A DNA stretch of 64,000 bases. Source: Staphylotrichum longicolle. Its lineage: Eukaryota > Ascomycota > Sordariomycetes > Sordariales > Chaetomiaceae. The notes beneath the pieces were generated by a model. It did no database searches and was not told where the DNA came from. It saw nothing but the letters and a program-made list of their open reading frames with translations. The DNA is taken from positions 1,178,001-1,242,000 of the forward strand of contig JAHCVI010000006.1 of the NCBI GenBank assembly GCA_019096155.1, written 5' to 3'. How positions within the stretch are numbered: position 1 is the stretch's first letter; each line of letters begins with the position of its first letter. The position numbers were made by a program, and so were the translations under genes. This document shows, piece after piece, positions 30,829 to 43,075 of the stretch.

Positions 30829-32499
30829 CTAGGAACCAACTATAATTTCATCAGAAATAGCTGAATCAGATGATTCTGTAGCCTCCTGGCAAGTGCGGGC
30901 ATTATGGCCAGGCTTGCCGCACACACTACAGCACCGAACCTTCGTACGAACCCCCCCTATACCACTACCGCCCGCTGCGTTTCTTGCACCCCCTCTTCAC
31001 CTCTAGCCTTCTGATCTAGTAGACCGTATGCATCCTGTACAGCAAGTGATCCCCCAAGCCGTACACGTGTTTTTTTTGGCTCTCCGGCGCTTGCTTAGTG
31101 CCTCGTTGGCCTTGCGGAGCGAAGAGACCTCTGCCTGTAAGAGGGTCACTTGGTGCATTACAGCCATCGTGCCTTTGGCAAGCTGGTCTACAGCAGCTAA
31201 CATCGAAGTCGGGGAGCTGTTTTGATGGTTGGTAATGCGAGTCTTGATGAGCGTTGACTGCGAGTCGGCTTCTCGGGGGTTGTGGGGTGTCTGGAAGACC
31301 CAAGGTTGGGCAGTGCCAGGCCGTGAGGTCGGAGGTGTTGGCGTACGAAGCTTGATATCCAGCTTAGAAAGCACCCTCTCTGGATCGTACGGCACAAGGC
31401 CAGCCCCTGCGAAGCCGCCCTGGATATTCCTCTCAGTGATAGAGGCAAAGAAGGCCTCGCGGAAAGAACAGAGAAACTCGAGCTTGCTGACGTGGTTGAT
31501 ATGCATCCGCATCAAGTCCTCAACCTGGCGACCGTACGCCCGCTTCAGCGGTCCAAAGCAGCCAACATCGAGTGGCTGGAGGAGGTGGGAGGAATGCGGA
31601 GGCATGCAGAGCGTGATGATGTTGTTCTGCTGACAATAGAGCTCGAATTCGGTCGAGTGGTGGCTCTCGTGGCCGTCGAGGATCAACAACCGTATTTGCC
31701 TTTCGTACGAGGTGCTGTATGGAAGTCGAAGTGCTTGATCCAATCTAGGCCTACCGCATTGGTGGTCCAGCCATTGTCGGTGGTTGCGATGCGCCAGTCA
31801 GCCGGGAGGTCGCACTCGGTATACCAGTTGGCGAGGTGGTACTGTGCGGCTAAGATGATGAACGGAGGGATAGCCCAGCCGAGGGCATTGACTCCCTGGA
31901 TAACCGTTGCCCATTCGCGGTTGCCAGGCTGGGCTAGTTTTGCTTTGCCACGGCGTCCGAGGTCGTGACCACCATACCCGCAAAGATGATGCCCATCATG
32001 AACCCAGTCTCGTCGAAGTTGTAGATATCGTCGTCCACGATACCATACTTCGCCTTGACGTTTCGTACGAGGGTAAACCACTCGCCAATAACCTTTGGAT
32101 CTTCGCACTTGGCCCTCTGGTAGTCGTACCGACGTGTCCATCGCGTCCGGAGCTTTTCCTTGCGTCTGACGAAGTTGTATGCCCAGAGCTTGCCGACAGG
32201 GGGCGTATCCGTACGCGTAATAGATGGTTGGCCATATCTTCTACACCACGTAGCCTTGGTGGAAATGATCGTGCATCTAGCTCAAGGATGTATTGAACAA
32301 TAGCCTCCTCTTCGGATTGGGTGAGCTTCTTCGAATTAGGTGCAATGTCGCGTCGAGGAAGCCGGCCAGCGCGTCGATGGCGAAGCGTTGCTTCGGGCAC
32401 GTTGTAGAGCTTGGCTGCCGCTCGAATGCTTAGTTTATTATTGTTTTGGATGGCTTCAAAGGCCAAAAGAAGCCTGGCTTCTTTTGAAGGGCTGCGCAT
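30829..32499 (-). pseudogene. Pogo/Fot1 transposase, multiply frameshifted
   Basis: Starts at 32499 with a psq-type helix-turn-helix (LLLAFEAIQNNNKLSIRAAA, KLYNVPEATLRHR) and a CENP-B-like domain (KLTQSEEEAIVQYILELDAR). Then come a shift near 32215, the first catalytic Asp in YNFDETGFMMGIIFAGMVVT, and a shift near 31945. The next block is AQPGNREWATVIQGVNALGW with the second Asp in TTDNGWTTN, then a shift near 31700 and the third Asp in LLILDGHESHHS. After PPHSSHLLQPLDVGCFGPLK and a C-terminal region, further slips (an A8 run near 31068 and another near 30980) precede a CCHC zinc knuckle (CCSVCGKPGHNARTC) and a stop at 30829. All three catalytic Asp codons survive, but at least five frame changes make it inactive. 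Confidence 0.9.
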
Positions 32500-32548
32500 T
32501 GTTTGTTGTGATAGGATTTAGTAGAATATGTAGAGGAGACGCGTCGAG

Positions 32549-32598
32549 GTGGACAGTGCGTCGCTCGCTTATATGCGTCGCTCGCTTATAAAGTACGT
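32549..32598 (-). repeat. Right terminal inverted repeat of the pogo element
   Basis: Reverse complement of the left repeat, 50 bases, immediately followed by the TA duplication. Confidence 0.92.
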
Positions 32599-32600
32599 TA

Positions 32601-33546
32601 ATGCATTTAACCACTGTTGATTTGCGTGTCATATCTTCCAGTGATGAGGTGGCATGTCTGACTTGCAAGTCTCGTTGAGTCTTTGATGTGATCAATCTGG
32701 GCGAACCGGACGCGCTCCCCGAAAACAAAACGCAGTACAGTAACTATCGACCAGCGCAATCGTTAAACCTACATCTCTTCCTCAAAGATAGAGATCTTAA
32801 ACAAAGTAATGCGAACTATATTTCTAGACTAACATGTTTTCTTCCTCGTCTTCCCCAGTGTTTCTCTCGAGTCCATTTCTCTGCCTTGTTTATTTGTTCC
32901 AGAACGTAAAGTTAGAAGTTTCGGAAAGTCATTATACATGTTTCAATTTTCGATTTTGAAATGTGATATTTGTTGCCCAGAAGTAATGCGGTACCCCTAG
33001 TCGGGCGAAAGGGGTTGTGCAAACTGTTCCCAGTATTCTATCACTAAAACCCTATACGCAGCTAACATTTGCAGGACACATATAGGACACAGATATAGCA
33101 AAGATTGCTACATGAGCACCTTTCTGGAATTTGCAGAAGCAACACTCAAGTTTTGAATAAATTAAACCTTGGACATATGATGATTCATGGGACGGAAAAC
33201 CAAACATAGTTGTGAAACGACAGAAAGGCGGGGGAAAGGCGAAACACTAAAGAAGGAAAGGAAAACAGGAGGAGTGATGCCTAGCCACGAAACAACCAGC
33301 AGGAGAATAAAAGTCAATGGCAACCAAGGAAGAAGCCAGACAATGAACGAGACTACAGAAGGAGAACGGAAAGGCTTACTCAGAGCTCGGCTTCATTTCC
33401 ATGCATAATCTAACTTCCAGTGTTGTACTTGCCAACGTCGCACACCCTCCACCCCCGACCTCACCCCTTATCCCTCCCTCTTCCCCCTGAAAAACGCACC
33501 CAAACCCCCCATCAACCCCTGCAGCCCCTTCCCCTCTGCCCCTCCA
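32601..33546. other. Intergenic, no gene recognised
   Basis: A/T-rich spacer between the transposon and the CHL1 3' end. Short frames only. Confidence 0.45.
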
Positions 33547-36416
33547 CTACCCCTCCCGAATCCACCCCGGCAACTTCCCCCTGATCCTCTCCGTCCCAAA
33601 CCGCCTATCGACCAGCACCACCGCCGCATAGTCCCCGCGATGCCGTATCGCCCGCCCAATGCTCTGGTTGACCGCCCGCATGCACGCGTTCTCGTAAAAG
33701 TCCCGCGCCGCCTGCTTCGCCTGCGCACGCGCCTCCGCCTCCGCCGCCGCTCTCGGCTGGCTGTCCTTCTGCAGGGGGAGGAGGCGAGACAGGGCGGTCG
33801 ACTCGATGTATTCCAGCCGCGCCTTCCAGTCCGGGGAGCGGATGTTGGGGTACGGCAGGCCGACGACGACGACGCAGCGGCCCAGGCGGTCCGAGAAGTT
33901 GATGCCCTCGGAGAGCTTGCCGCCGACGACGCTGAGGAGGACGGCGCCGCTGCCGCGCGGGTTGGCGGGTTTGGGCCCCGGGGTGGGGGTGAGGGTGGGC
34001 GACAGGATTGCTTGGGTGTATTCCTGGAGGAGGTCGTCGGTCGCGCCGCCCTTGGTTTCGCGGAAGAGGGCCTTTTTGGCGGCGAGGCGGTCCCAGAGCG
34101 GGGACTGGGTCGGGTTCGCTGGGTCGGCCGTCTGCCATGCGGAGACGACCTCGTCGAGGTAGCTGTAGCTGGGAAAGAAGACGACGACGCCGTCCGGGAC
34201 GATGGAGCAAATGTTGAGGAGGGCGAGGCCGAGCTGGCGGACCATGGTAGGGTCTTTGCGTTTTTGAAAGCTGAATTCAAAGGGGTCGGGCGCTGTGGTG
34301 CTGCCAGGTGGGACTGGCTTTGTCGAGGCGAGCGTCCACGCGAGGAGGTTCGATTTAGGGATGACGTGCCCGCAGCTGAGCGTCGTGATCTTGTCTGGTG
34401 AAAGCGTCGGGAAGAGGTGCGTCTTGTAGTCCTCAAAGGGGGACATGGTTCCGCCGGCAAGGATCACTGCCCTTGCGGCCGACGCAATGGAGGAGAAGGC
34501 GTGTGTTGGAGACAAAAGAAGATAGGAGAGTTTGATGTCTGCAGGCGGTCCGGGGAGCTTCTCGTAGAATATCCGGCCTTCTTCACTCAAATTCGTGAGG
34601 GCAGTCATGAACGAGACAAGAGTGTGAAGAACAGGTGTGGTCGAGGCCTTGGCCGAAGAAGAAGCGGTGGACTCCTGCTGCTGCTCCGTGTGGCTGACGT
34701 AGCTCTCGATCTTGTATGCCAGTTTAGAGTCCTGAATGTACTTGATCAGTTGGAAGAGGTTGATTTGATCCGCACCGCGTGCCTTTAAGATACTGTTGGA
34801 CTCCATGATTCCTTGTTCGCCCTGGCAGCAAGTCAGCGTTGTCTCTGCCCACAGACCAATCAACTGTACGTACTTTGGCTTCAAGTCGTCCACTCAGACA
34901 CTCGGTGAGCGATTCCACCACCTTGCCAACTTTTGCGACCATGACGCGGTTCTCTCCCTTCAGCTTCTTACCAAATCGCTTCACGTAGATTCCCAGCATC
35001 TGCCTCGCTCTTCGTAATTCACCCAAACGGATCTCAGCCGCATAGACGTTTGCCACCGCATCCATGATATTGTGTGCCTCGTCGATAATGACGACGTTGC
35101 CTTCAAGCTTGATGCCAAGGGCATCTCTGGCACTCTTTTGTAGAAGTAGGGGATAAGGAAGCGTGATAACCTCCGCCCCCGGCATTGCCGTGCGCGACGC
35201 ATAGTACGGACACACCTGCAGCTCCTTGCCCACGCGATGTAAATCCTCAATGTCCGGGATCGTTGCCAAGGCAGCATCGCGAAACTCATGGGTCTGCTTC
35301 AGGTTCTCTGAGTTTGGCATGAAGGGGCATTTGTCTTTTGATTTTGACTGCTGGAGCTCTGTACACCGGTCATTGATGGCAGAGAGCGACCCCAGCCGCG
35401 CAACCGAGGGGTTGATGCACAATTTCTGCCTTGACGACAGCGGCAATTGCTTGACCGTTTCTGTGGGTTTGTCCCCATCCGTCGTCTCCAACGACACGAT
35501 TCCCTCCGGGAGCGACGGGGGAAACACCGGACGGCGCAGCTCCGAGATGAACTGCGTGAGTTGCGAGTGGGTGCGAGATGTGTAGTAGATCTGTTCCCCG
35601 TTAGCCACTACCCTCGAAATCCATCCAACAACACCAAACTCACCTTGACACCATCCTCCACCGTTTCCTCCCCCCCCTCGGCCCTCTTCCCACCCCCGCC
35701 CATCCCAACTTTCTCCATCAACGCCCTCGTCTCCTTACTCAAACCCCCCTCCCCGTTGCCTTCATCCTCATCCGCAACCCCAACCAAAAACTCTCTCTCC
35801 TCATCCAGCACCGCTCCCTCTTCCCCCTCCCCTCCCCCGCATCACCCCCCCGCCGTCACCCTCGCCCTCTTCGCCCTCTGTCGCACCTCGGCCTCCCGCT
35901 CGCGCCTCCTTACGCCCTCCAGCACCTTCTCCTTCTCCTCCCACGCCGCCCGCAGCTCCTCCCTCTTCCGCCGCAGCGCGGCCTCCACCATCCACGCGGG
36001 CTCGCCCTCCATGCCCCGCGCAGTGGCGTCGAACGATGCCTCGTAGCGGCCGCGCTTGTGCGCGCGCAGCCAGGTGAGGGTGGCGCAGATGAGGGAGAGG
36101 GATTTTCCCTGGCCCTGAGTTAGCCCCAAAGGAAAACAGAGGGTAGACGGGGATGGAGAGTGTAGGGGTGACAGTGGATAAAGAATCGAGATGAGGTTGG
36201 ATGGAGCTACTTCTGACGATCGAGAGGATGAAAAGAGGGCGAGGAAATGCATCATTAGGGGAAACGTACAGTGCCGGTTGGACTTTCCAAGATGCCGACC
36301 TGATTGTTGTCCTTTTCGAGGACATCGTAGACTGTGCGCATAAAGTCGAGCTGGACGGAGTAGGGTTCGTAGGGGTGATGGAAGTCGATCTCGGGATTGT
36401 CGTCGTCGGCGGGCAT
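33547..36416 (-). CDS. CHL1: ATP-dependent DNA helicase Chl1 (DDX11/FANCJ class), one in-frame stop
   Basis: Four exons, 36416-36270, 36108-35644, 35590-34874 and 34821-33547, 868 codons. Chl1 is a superfamily 2 iron-sulfur helicase needed for sister-chromatid cohesion and genome stability. Motifs in order: Walker A SPTGTGKSLSL formed across the first intron, motif Ia YYTSRTHSQL, four Cys of the Fe-S domain (QKLCINPS, DRCTEL, KCPFM, QVCPYY), DEAH in VIIDEAHN, GGTMSPF, SEGINFSD and motif VI QSIGRAIRHRGDYA. The length is normal. One fault: TGA at 35842-35844 interrupts a Gly/Glu-rich linker between Walker A and the Fe-S domain while the same frame stays coding on both sides. It sits beside runs of G, so a pair of compensating homopolymer errors or a missed mini-intron are alternatives to real loss. 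Confidence 0.93.
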
Positions 36417-36783
36417 TTTGAATTTGAGGCTGGGAGTGTTGCTGTGGTCGGTTTGTGTGCAGGTAAATAAGATCCGATTGCAAATGGGGATGGTATCAAG
36501 GCTGGCAGTCCGAAGGTTGAAGTGAGGTCGGATTGTGGTGGAGTTCTCAGTTGATGGCGCTGCAAGTCGGGTGCAGCAACCGAACAATGAAGCGTGTTTT
36601 GAAGGGATGAAACAGCGAAACAGCCACACTTGAACTTCTTGTCGCGCAGTCACGTGAACGCAGCTCCGGGCGGTGCGCATTAATGACGGGATATCAACCA
36701 TGCCGTGGACCGCCAAACGCCTGATCCGGAAACACACTCCTCTGTATGATACACAATAACACCAGACTCCAAACAATGCCCGC
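36417..36783. other. CHL1 promoter / CDC7 terminator spacer
   Basis: 367 bases between two minus-strand genes. Nothing else recognised. Confidence 0.5.
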
Positions 36784-38313
36784 TTACGCCTTCAAAATAT
36801 CCATCTCGTCGTCATCCCCCGCCTCGCTGGTCCCCTCGACCGACTCGTCAAGCCCCAGGCGCAAGAACTCGTGCTCCAGAGCCTCCTCAGCGCTGATCCG
36901 CCTGCTAGGGTCCATTTCCATGCATCTGTTGAGGAAGTCAACAGCGAGTTTCTCGTCATCGGCAAGTTGGTCCTTTTGCTCATTCCGGCTGGTACTCCAC
37001 AGGATAATACCCTCGAAACTAAACCCAGACGTCCCAATCGTGGGGATCGTCGTCTCCAACATGCAGCCGTGCAACAACGCCGCGACTTGCATGCGGCGCC
37101 GTCCAAATATGGTGGCGATCTCAATCATGGCCTCGACGTCGTCGGCCGAGTTGAAAAAGGGGAAGCGGCGCGACAGGATGGTGAGGAGAATGACGCCGGC
37201 GCTCCAGATGTCGATTTTTGTTGTTTGTTCGGTGCACTTGAAGAGCACCTCCGGTGCGCGAAAGCCGCGTGTGCCTGCGCGGTTCGCCCGTCGCGAGGGG
37301 CGCGTGTCTTCGCGGGGGTATCCCTTTTTCGCCTCGCCGTTGATAAGCGGTCGCAGCTTTGACTTGCGTGTCGCTGGGTCGTCGTGGCAGACGCATGGCT
37401 TGCAATCATAGCCCTCACGCTCGGCAAGACCAAAATCGACCAGGACACCGCGGCGCGAGGCGGGATCGTAGAGGAAGTTGGTTGGTTTGATGTCGCGGTG
37501 CAGGATGTTGCGCGAGTGCACGCTCGCGAGCGCGGTGAAGAGCGACCGCATGTAGATGGCGATGTCTGGGACCGTCATGTTGCGAAAGTACTCGCGGAAG
37601 TCCGAGTGCCGGAAGTACGGGAGGATAGCCACGACCTGATCCGTCCAACGGAACGCCGTGATCAGAGGACACACGGATTGGCAACCGCGCAGGTCGTGCA
37701 GCAGCTCGAGCTCGTTGAGAATGCGGCTCGGCGACGAGGTGACGTAAATCTTCTTGATGGCGACATATTTGGGCCTGCGGCGGCGCTGCGACTGTGACTG
37801 GTAGTCGAGCGTTGCGCTGGACTGACTGGGGAAGCTCTTGAGTGGCGGCGGGGTCCATTTCTCCGTCTCCCTGTCGAGATCCCAGGAATTGTCGTAGCTA
37901 TCATAGAGCAAGTCCTCGGCTTTGTAGACGGTGGAGAATGTGCCTGGAGGTCAACGAGTCACTACAAGAGCTCACACGCTGAAGGGGGACAGGACTCGCA
38001 AACCTTCACCAATCCGCTTGATCAACCGGTACTTTTGCCGGAACCCAGCAAAGCAGTTCTGCAGCTTCTCCATGTCCTCTATGACGCGATCATCCTCGGC
38101 GCCCTCCTCTTCTGAGCTGTCCGAGTACTCGGACTTTTGGCCATCCTCATCGACAGGCTCCCCCTCTTCCTCGACGTCGTCGTCTTCCTGCGGGGCGCTC
38201 TCATTCATCTCGGTGTCCTCGGTGGAGGGCACATCCTCGTGTATCCGAAACGACTGTGTCTCTGTGCGGAACGAGTCTGCCCGACGGCGACGTGCAGGCA
38301 CCACTGTCGCCAT
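36784..38313 (-). CDS. CDC7: Cdc7-type (DDK) serine/threonine protein kinase
   Basis: Two exons, 38313-38004 and 37943-36784, 489 residues; the 60-base intron (GTTTGC/CAG) splits the glycine loop GEGTFSTVYKAED. The first 75 residues are acidic and Ser-rich (DVPSTEDTEMNESAPQEDDD), typical of regulatory tails. Kinase landmarks are the loop, VAIKKIYVTSSPSRILNELE, ILPYFRHSDFREYF, catalytic HRDIKPTNFLY, DFGLAERE, an insert, AGTRGFRAPEVLFKC and DIWSAGVILL. The FRH segment, the insert before GTRGFRAPE and the PSRRISAEEALEH end fit Cdc7/Hsk1, which with Dbf4 activates the MCM helicase at replication origins. The start at 38313 is the first ATG in the frame. It shares a 0.7-kb divergent promoter with the condensin gene. 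Confidence 0.9.
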
Positions 38314-39025
38314 GGCGGGCCAATGCTCAGGCTCAGGCACTCGGGGGGCACAAAGTGAGACCCGCAAAGAAAAAAGGAACACGCTCTCCACACACTCGGC
38401 CCGGTCGTGAAGACGTTATTGGTGATGCATAGGTCCGCGAGAGGGTGCAAAGCGTTGCCGAGCCCTGGACGTCGAATCAATTGGGGATAATTAGGCCAAT
38501 TGGCGGTCCTGTTGTAAATTGGCTGGGAACTGGGGAAAGGCCTTCGGTTTGGCTTCAGAAGGTTGAACGCGAGCTTGCCGCAGCGGCAGCGGGTGTTGGA
38601 GGGGCAGTGCACGGGCCATTTTGAGACGCGATCAGCTGCCGTGGGACGCGACTGGCTGCTGCCGCCAAAAGTCAACAAACAAGTTGCAGCGTTGCTGGGG
38701 TCCCCCACTGCAAAGCGGGCAGCCAAACCCAACAAACCGATGCAAAGGAGGGGCCCTGCATTTGACTTCGGTCTGCGACTTTGCGATTTTGCGACAAAAC
38801 ACGGAGCCACACACGCACGACCGACAACACTGCGGCTGGCCGACGAGGACGATAAACCGCGACACCCCCGACATTTGTGATACCCTCTTTCTTTTTCATC
38901 TGTGACGGCCTCTTGCGCAACTTGTCTTGTTCTGGAGAAACCCGCTGTCATCCCCCCACGACTCTCTCCCCCTCTCCGATTAGTACCGTTGATCGACTGC
39001 TGTCTCTTCCTCGACGGTGTCCGCC
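38314..39025. promoter_or_regulatory. Divergent CDC7 / CND1 promoter region
   Basis: 712 bases between two divergent cell-cycle genes. ACGCG-like cores appear, for example GACGCG at 38624-38629 and the CGCGAT just after. I do not claim an MCB element from these alone. No other gene seen. Confidence 0.35.
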
Positions 39026-42000
39026 ATGGACAGCGTCAGCTTCGACATCAACGATGCGCTCAAGCATTACATGAGCGACCCGGCCGGCATCCCGACCCCC
39101 GAGGCTGACGGAGCGCTGGTGGACTGCGAAAACGACCCCGAGACCCTCGCCGACAACGCCGTCATCAACTCGGTCCTCAACCCCATCGTCGATGCTGTGG
39201 CCGAGAACCCAGATGCCATCACGCGCAGCCACATTTTTGACTCGCTGCAGTTTCTTCTAAAGTGTGCACCCATCTCCCCTAACCCCCCGCTGCCCTCTTG
39301 CGCAAGAGACACCTCGCTGCTGGCGGCGGACACACCCACCCCCGCTCAGCGCCCGCGTCCTCTGGGTTCTGGCGCCACAGACCGTCGTTTGAGGGATCCT
39401 GATTCTGAGCTGTTCAAACAATCCAGGTACACCTCCTTTCTGTCGGCCCACGCTCTGAGCAAGATCTTTGACCTGATCACCTCTGGCCTGGCCACCGAGG
39501 CCGACGTCGTCCACCACGACCTCGAGTCGGACGAGCAAGAGCTCGTCGCCCACCACAAGCAGCTCCTCGAGATCTACGGCTTCTTGCTTCAGTGGACCAT
39601 TGCCGCTGTCGAGACCAAGGCCGCCGAGAAGTCGTCCACGACGGTGCCCACCCGAGGCCGGGGCAAGCCCAAAGGCAAGAAAGATGCCGCAAAGGACGGG
39701 ACATGGGACTCGTCGACACAGCTCGAGACAGCCCTGAGCACCATGTGCAAGGTTCTGCGCCTCAAATTGGGCAAGATCTTCCTGACTACATCAGAGCGCG
39801 ACACCTTCATATCGTTTGACTCGCCCTGTCTACCTCATCCTCGAGAGCGAGCAGCGCATCAAGAGCACGAGCATCCGCATGCACGCCTTCAAGGTTCTGT
39901 GCATTGCCGTCAAGCACCATGGTCATGGATATGGTGGGGTTTTCTTTTCTGGTGGCGGGATGGGTAAAAATGCTGACCTGGAGTGCTAGCCGCACAAATC
40001 TCCATTGTCCAGAACCTGACCTACTTCGAGCATCTATCGGAGCCCATGGCCGAATTCCTCCACATTTTGGCGGAACAGTATGACTATCCACAGCTGGCCG
40101 ACGAGATCCTGCGCGAGCTCAGCAACAAGGAGTTCAACAGCAACGATACAAAGGGGCCAAAGTCGGTGTCGACCTTCATGATTAGACTGTCTGAGCTAGC
40201 CCCTAGGTTGGTCATCAAGCAGGTCACGTTGATGGCGAAGCAGCTGGACAGCGAGGTATGCTCACCGGGTTGCCGTTTTGCAGGATCAACTGACACGACC
40301 AGTCGTACACTCTTCGGTGCGCCCTCATCGAAGTTTTTGGCAACATGCTTGCCCACCTCAGCAAATCAGACGAGCGCGGCGAGAACCACAAGACTCAAAT
40401 GAACGCATTTTTTGATGTGCTCGAGGAGCGCTTCCTCGACATCAACCCCTACTGCCGCTGCAGGACCATTCAGGTCTACGTCAAGTTGTGCGAGCTCGAC
40501 CAGAAGTTCCCCAAGCGGAGACAAAAGGCGGCCGAGTTGGCGTGCCGCAGTCTCGAAGACAAGAGCAGCCATGTCAGGCGAAACGCTATCAGCTGCTTGG
40601 CACCCTGATTCGCACGCACCCTTTACCGCCTCCACGGTGCCCAGCTCGCGAGGAAGGACTGGCAGGAGCGCCTGGACAAGGTTGATTCCGAGCTGAACTC
40701 CCTGAAGCCTCCAGTCGACGCGCCCGGGCTCGACGGTGACAAGGGCAATACCACTGTTGATCCCGGCCTGCTCGACGACGCCACCCAGATTGAGTCCCCG
40801 AGGAAGCAGCCGGCGGAGATGACCGACGAAGAAAAGGTCGCCGCCATCAGAAAGGCCCAGGAGGAGGCTGCCACTTCCGAGGCCATCGAGAAGCTCACCC
40901 TGACCCGGCGCTACTACACGGAAGCCCTCAAGTTCATTGACGTGCTGCACGAGTCGACGGGGACAGTGTGCCAACTTCTTGGATCCAGGAACAAGAGCGA
41001 GGTGATTGAAGCCATGGACTACTTTGAAATCGGCGACGCCTACAACATTGAGCAGAACAAGGTTGGCATCCGCCGCATGCTCAGGCTCATCTGGACCAAG
41101 GGCAACAGCGACGAGGGTAAGGGCGTTCAGGCCCACCTCATCGACTGCTACAAGCGCCTCTTCTTTGAGGCCCCCGACAGCTTCAGTCCCAACGACTCGG
41201 CCAACTACATCGCGCGGAACATGATCAGCTTGACCTTTGGCGCCACGCCGGCTGAGCTGACCTCGCTCGAGCAGCTTTTGAGCACCATGATGAAGCAGAG
41301 TATGATTCCGGATCTGGTCATTGCCAAGCTGTGGCAGGTGTATGGCGTGCAGAAGCGAGAGATCTCCCGGAAGCAGCGACGTGGCGCCATCATTGTGCTC
41401 GGCATGCTCGCGACTGCCAGCCCGGAGATCGTGGTCGGCGAGATGGAGACGATGCTGCGCACTGGACTCGGAGCCCACGGCCGCGCCGACCTGCAGCTCG
41501 CCAAGTACACTTGTGTGGCCCTCCGCCGCATCAACCCCACCGGTCGCCAGGCCAAGGAGTCGACTGCCAAGTTCTCCAGACTTCCCAACGACCATGCTGT
41601 CCTTGTCAGGTTGGCTGCCATCACTGAGGTGCCGTCGGAGAGCAAGGACTGGTATGGCGTTGCAGAACAGGCCATCAACGCCATCTACACCCTCTCGAGG
41701 CATCCAGATGTTCTCTGCTCCGAAATCATCCGGCGCAAGACGAGGGCTGTGTTTTCCCGCCCGACATCGCCTCCAGGCTCGCGCCGGGTGTCTCGCCCAG
41801 TCTCTCGCGATGAGACGCAATCGGCTCCGAGCCCGGCCTCCACCGCCGAGCCTGCAGACGGTGACCCAACTGTTCCGAGCTCTCAGCAGCCTCCTTCCAG
41901 TCCAACCAAGAAGCAGAACAAGGACAACACCGTCGGCCTCTCCCAGCTCCTGTTCATCGTCGGCCACGTCGCTGTCAAGCAAATCGTCCACCTCGAACTC

Positions 42001-43075
42001 TGCGAACTCGACTTCAAGCGACGCAAGCAAGAAAAAGAAAAGTCCGCCGCCGCCACCGGCCGCTCCTCACTCGGCGCCAGCACCTCGTCCCGCCGCTCCG
42101 CGTCGGCCCAGCACAAGGACAAAGCCTCCAAGCCCGACGAGGAAGGCGACGAACTGGACCTCATCGGCGGCACCACCGAAGACGACTTCACCGAGGCCAT
42201 GGCCCACATCCGCGAGCGCGAGCTCCTCTACGGGCCCACCTCGCTCCTCGCGCTCTTCGGCCCCATGGTCAGCGAGATCTGCGCCAACAACACCACCTAC
42301 CGCGACCGCAACCTGCAGCAGGCCGCCACGCTGTGCCTCGCCAAGCTGATGTGCGTCTCGTCCGAGTACTGCGAGGCCAACCTCCCGCTGCTCATCACCA
42401 TCATGGAGCGCTCCGGCGACGCCACGGTGCGCAGCAACGCCGTCATCGCCCTCGGCGACATGGCCGTGTGCTTCAACCACCTGATCGACGAGAACACGGA
42501 TTTCCTGTACCGGCGCCTCGCTGACCCGGAACCGTCGGTCAAGAGGACGTGTCTGATGACGCTGACGTTCTTGATCCTCGCGGGGCAGGTCAAGGTCAAG
42601 GGCCAGCTGGGCGAGATGGCCAAGTGTCTCGAGGACGAGGACAAGCGCATCGCTGACCTGGCGCGCATGTTCTTTACTGAGCTCAGCACCAAGGACAATG
42701 CGGTGTATAACCACTTTGTGGACATGTTTAGCCTGTTGTCGGCGGATAAGAGGATTGGGGAGGAGAGCTTCAGGAGGATTGTGAGGTTCTTGTTGGGTTT
42801 TGTTGAGAAGGTTAGTCCCCCCCCTTTTTCCTTCTATCCTTCTCCCCGTCGTTGAACGGGGAAGGGTCTGTTGTGGGGACATGTGCTGACAAGAATGGAA
42901 ACAGGACAAGCATGCGAAGCAGCTAGCAGATAAGCTGGCCGCGAGGCTGCCGAGGTGTGATACCGAGCGCCAGTGGAATGATGTGGCGTTTGCGCTGGGG
43001 CTGTTGCAGCACAAGAATGAGGACATCACGAAGCTGGTGTCGGAGGGGTTCAAGATGGTGCCGGCTGCCGCTTGA
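39026..43075 (+). CDS. CND1: Condensin complex subunit 1 (Cnd1/Ycs4/CAP-D2), with frame slips
   Basis: Five exons: 39026-39261, 39427-39933, 39990-40255, 40303-42810 and 42905-43075, about 1229 codons. The HEAT-repeat protein binds the SMC2-SMC4 core in mitotic chromosome condensation. Recognisable blocks are VLCIAVKHHGHGYAAQISIV, SYTLRCALIEVFGNMLAHLS, CRCRTIQVYVKLCELDQKFP, TRRYYTEALKFIDVLHE, HLIDCYKRLFFEAPDSF and the Cnd1 domain (GDATVRSNAVIALGDMAVCF, DPEPSVKRTCLMTLTFLILA). Faults: an extra T in TTT at 39815-39817 shifts TLTRPVYLILESEQRIKS out of frame. A lost A near 40591 and a second slip near 40621 create a TGA at 40606-40608, although KLLGTLIRTHP reads on in another frame. Total loss would probably be lethal in a haploid, so sequence error is favoured. 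Confidence 0.92.

Larger units (their letters stand above)
30741..32598 (-). mobile_element. Fot1/pogo-type DNA transposon (Tc1/mariner superfamily)
   Basis: A complete element of 1858 bp flanked by TA duplications at 30739-30740 and 32599-32600. Terminal inverted repeats of 49 and 50 bases match over the first 34 bases and then differ by one indel and two bases. Each inverted repeat contains two short direct copies of TATAAGCGAGCGACGCA-like sequence, which could be transposase binding sites. The interior encodes a pogo-class transposase on the minus strand, now frameshifted. GC content is like the host genes and stops are few, so RIP damage is light and decay is by indels. Confidence 0.92.

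Noticed and set aside
40366..42030. 554-codon open frame antisense to CND1
   Set aside because: Shadow of a GC3-rich gene; no recognisable protein and CND1 matches on the other strand throughout.
42067..43053. 328-codon open frame antisense to the CND1 3' end
   Set aside because: Shadow frame; overlaps the conserved Cnd1 domain and last exon.
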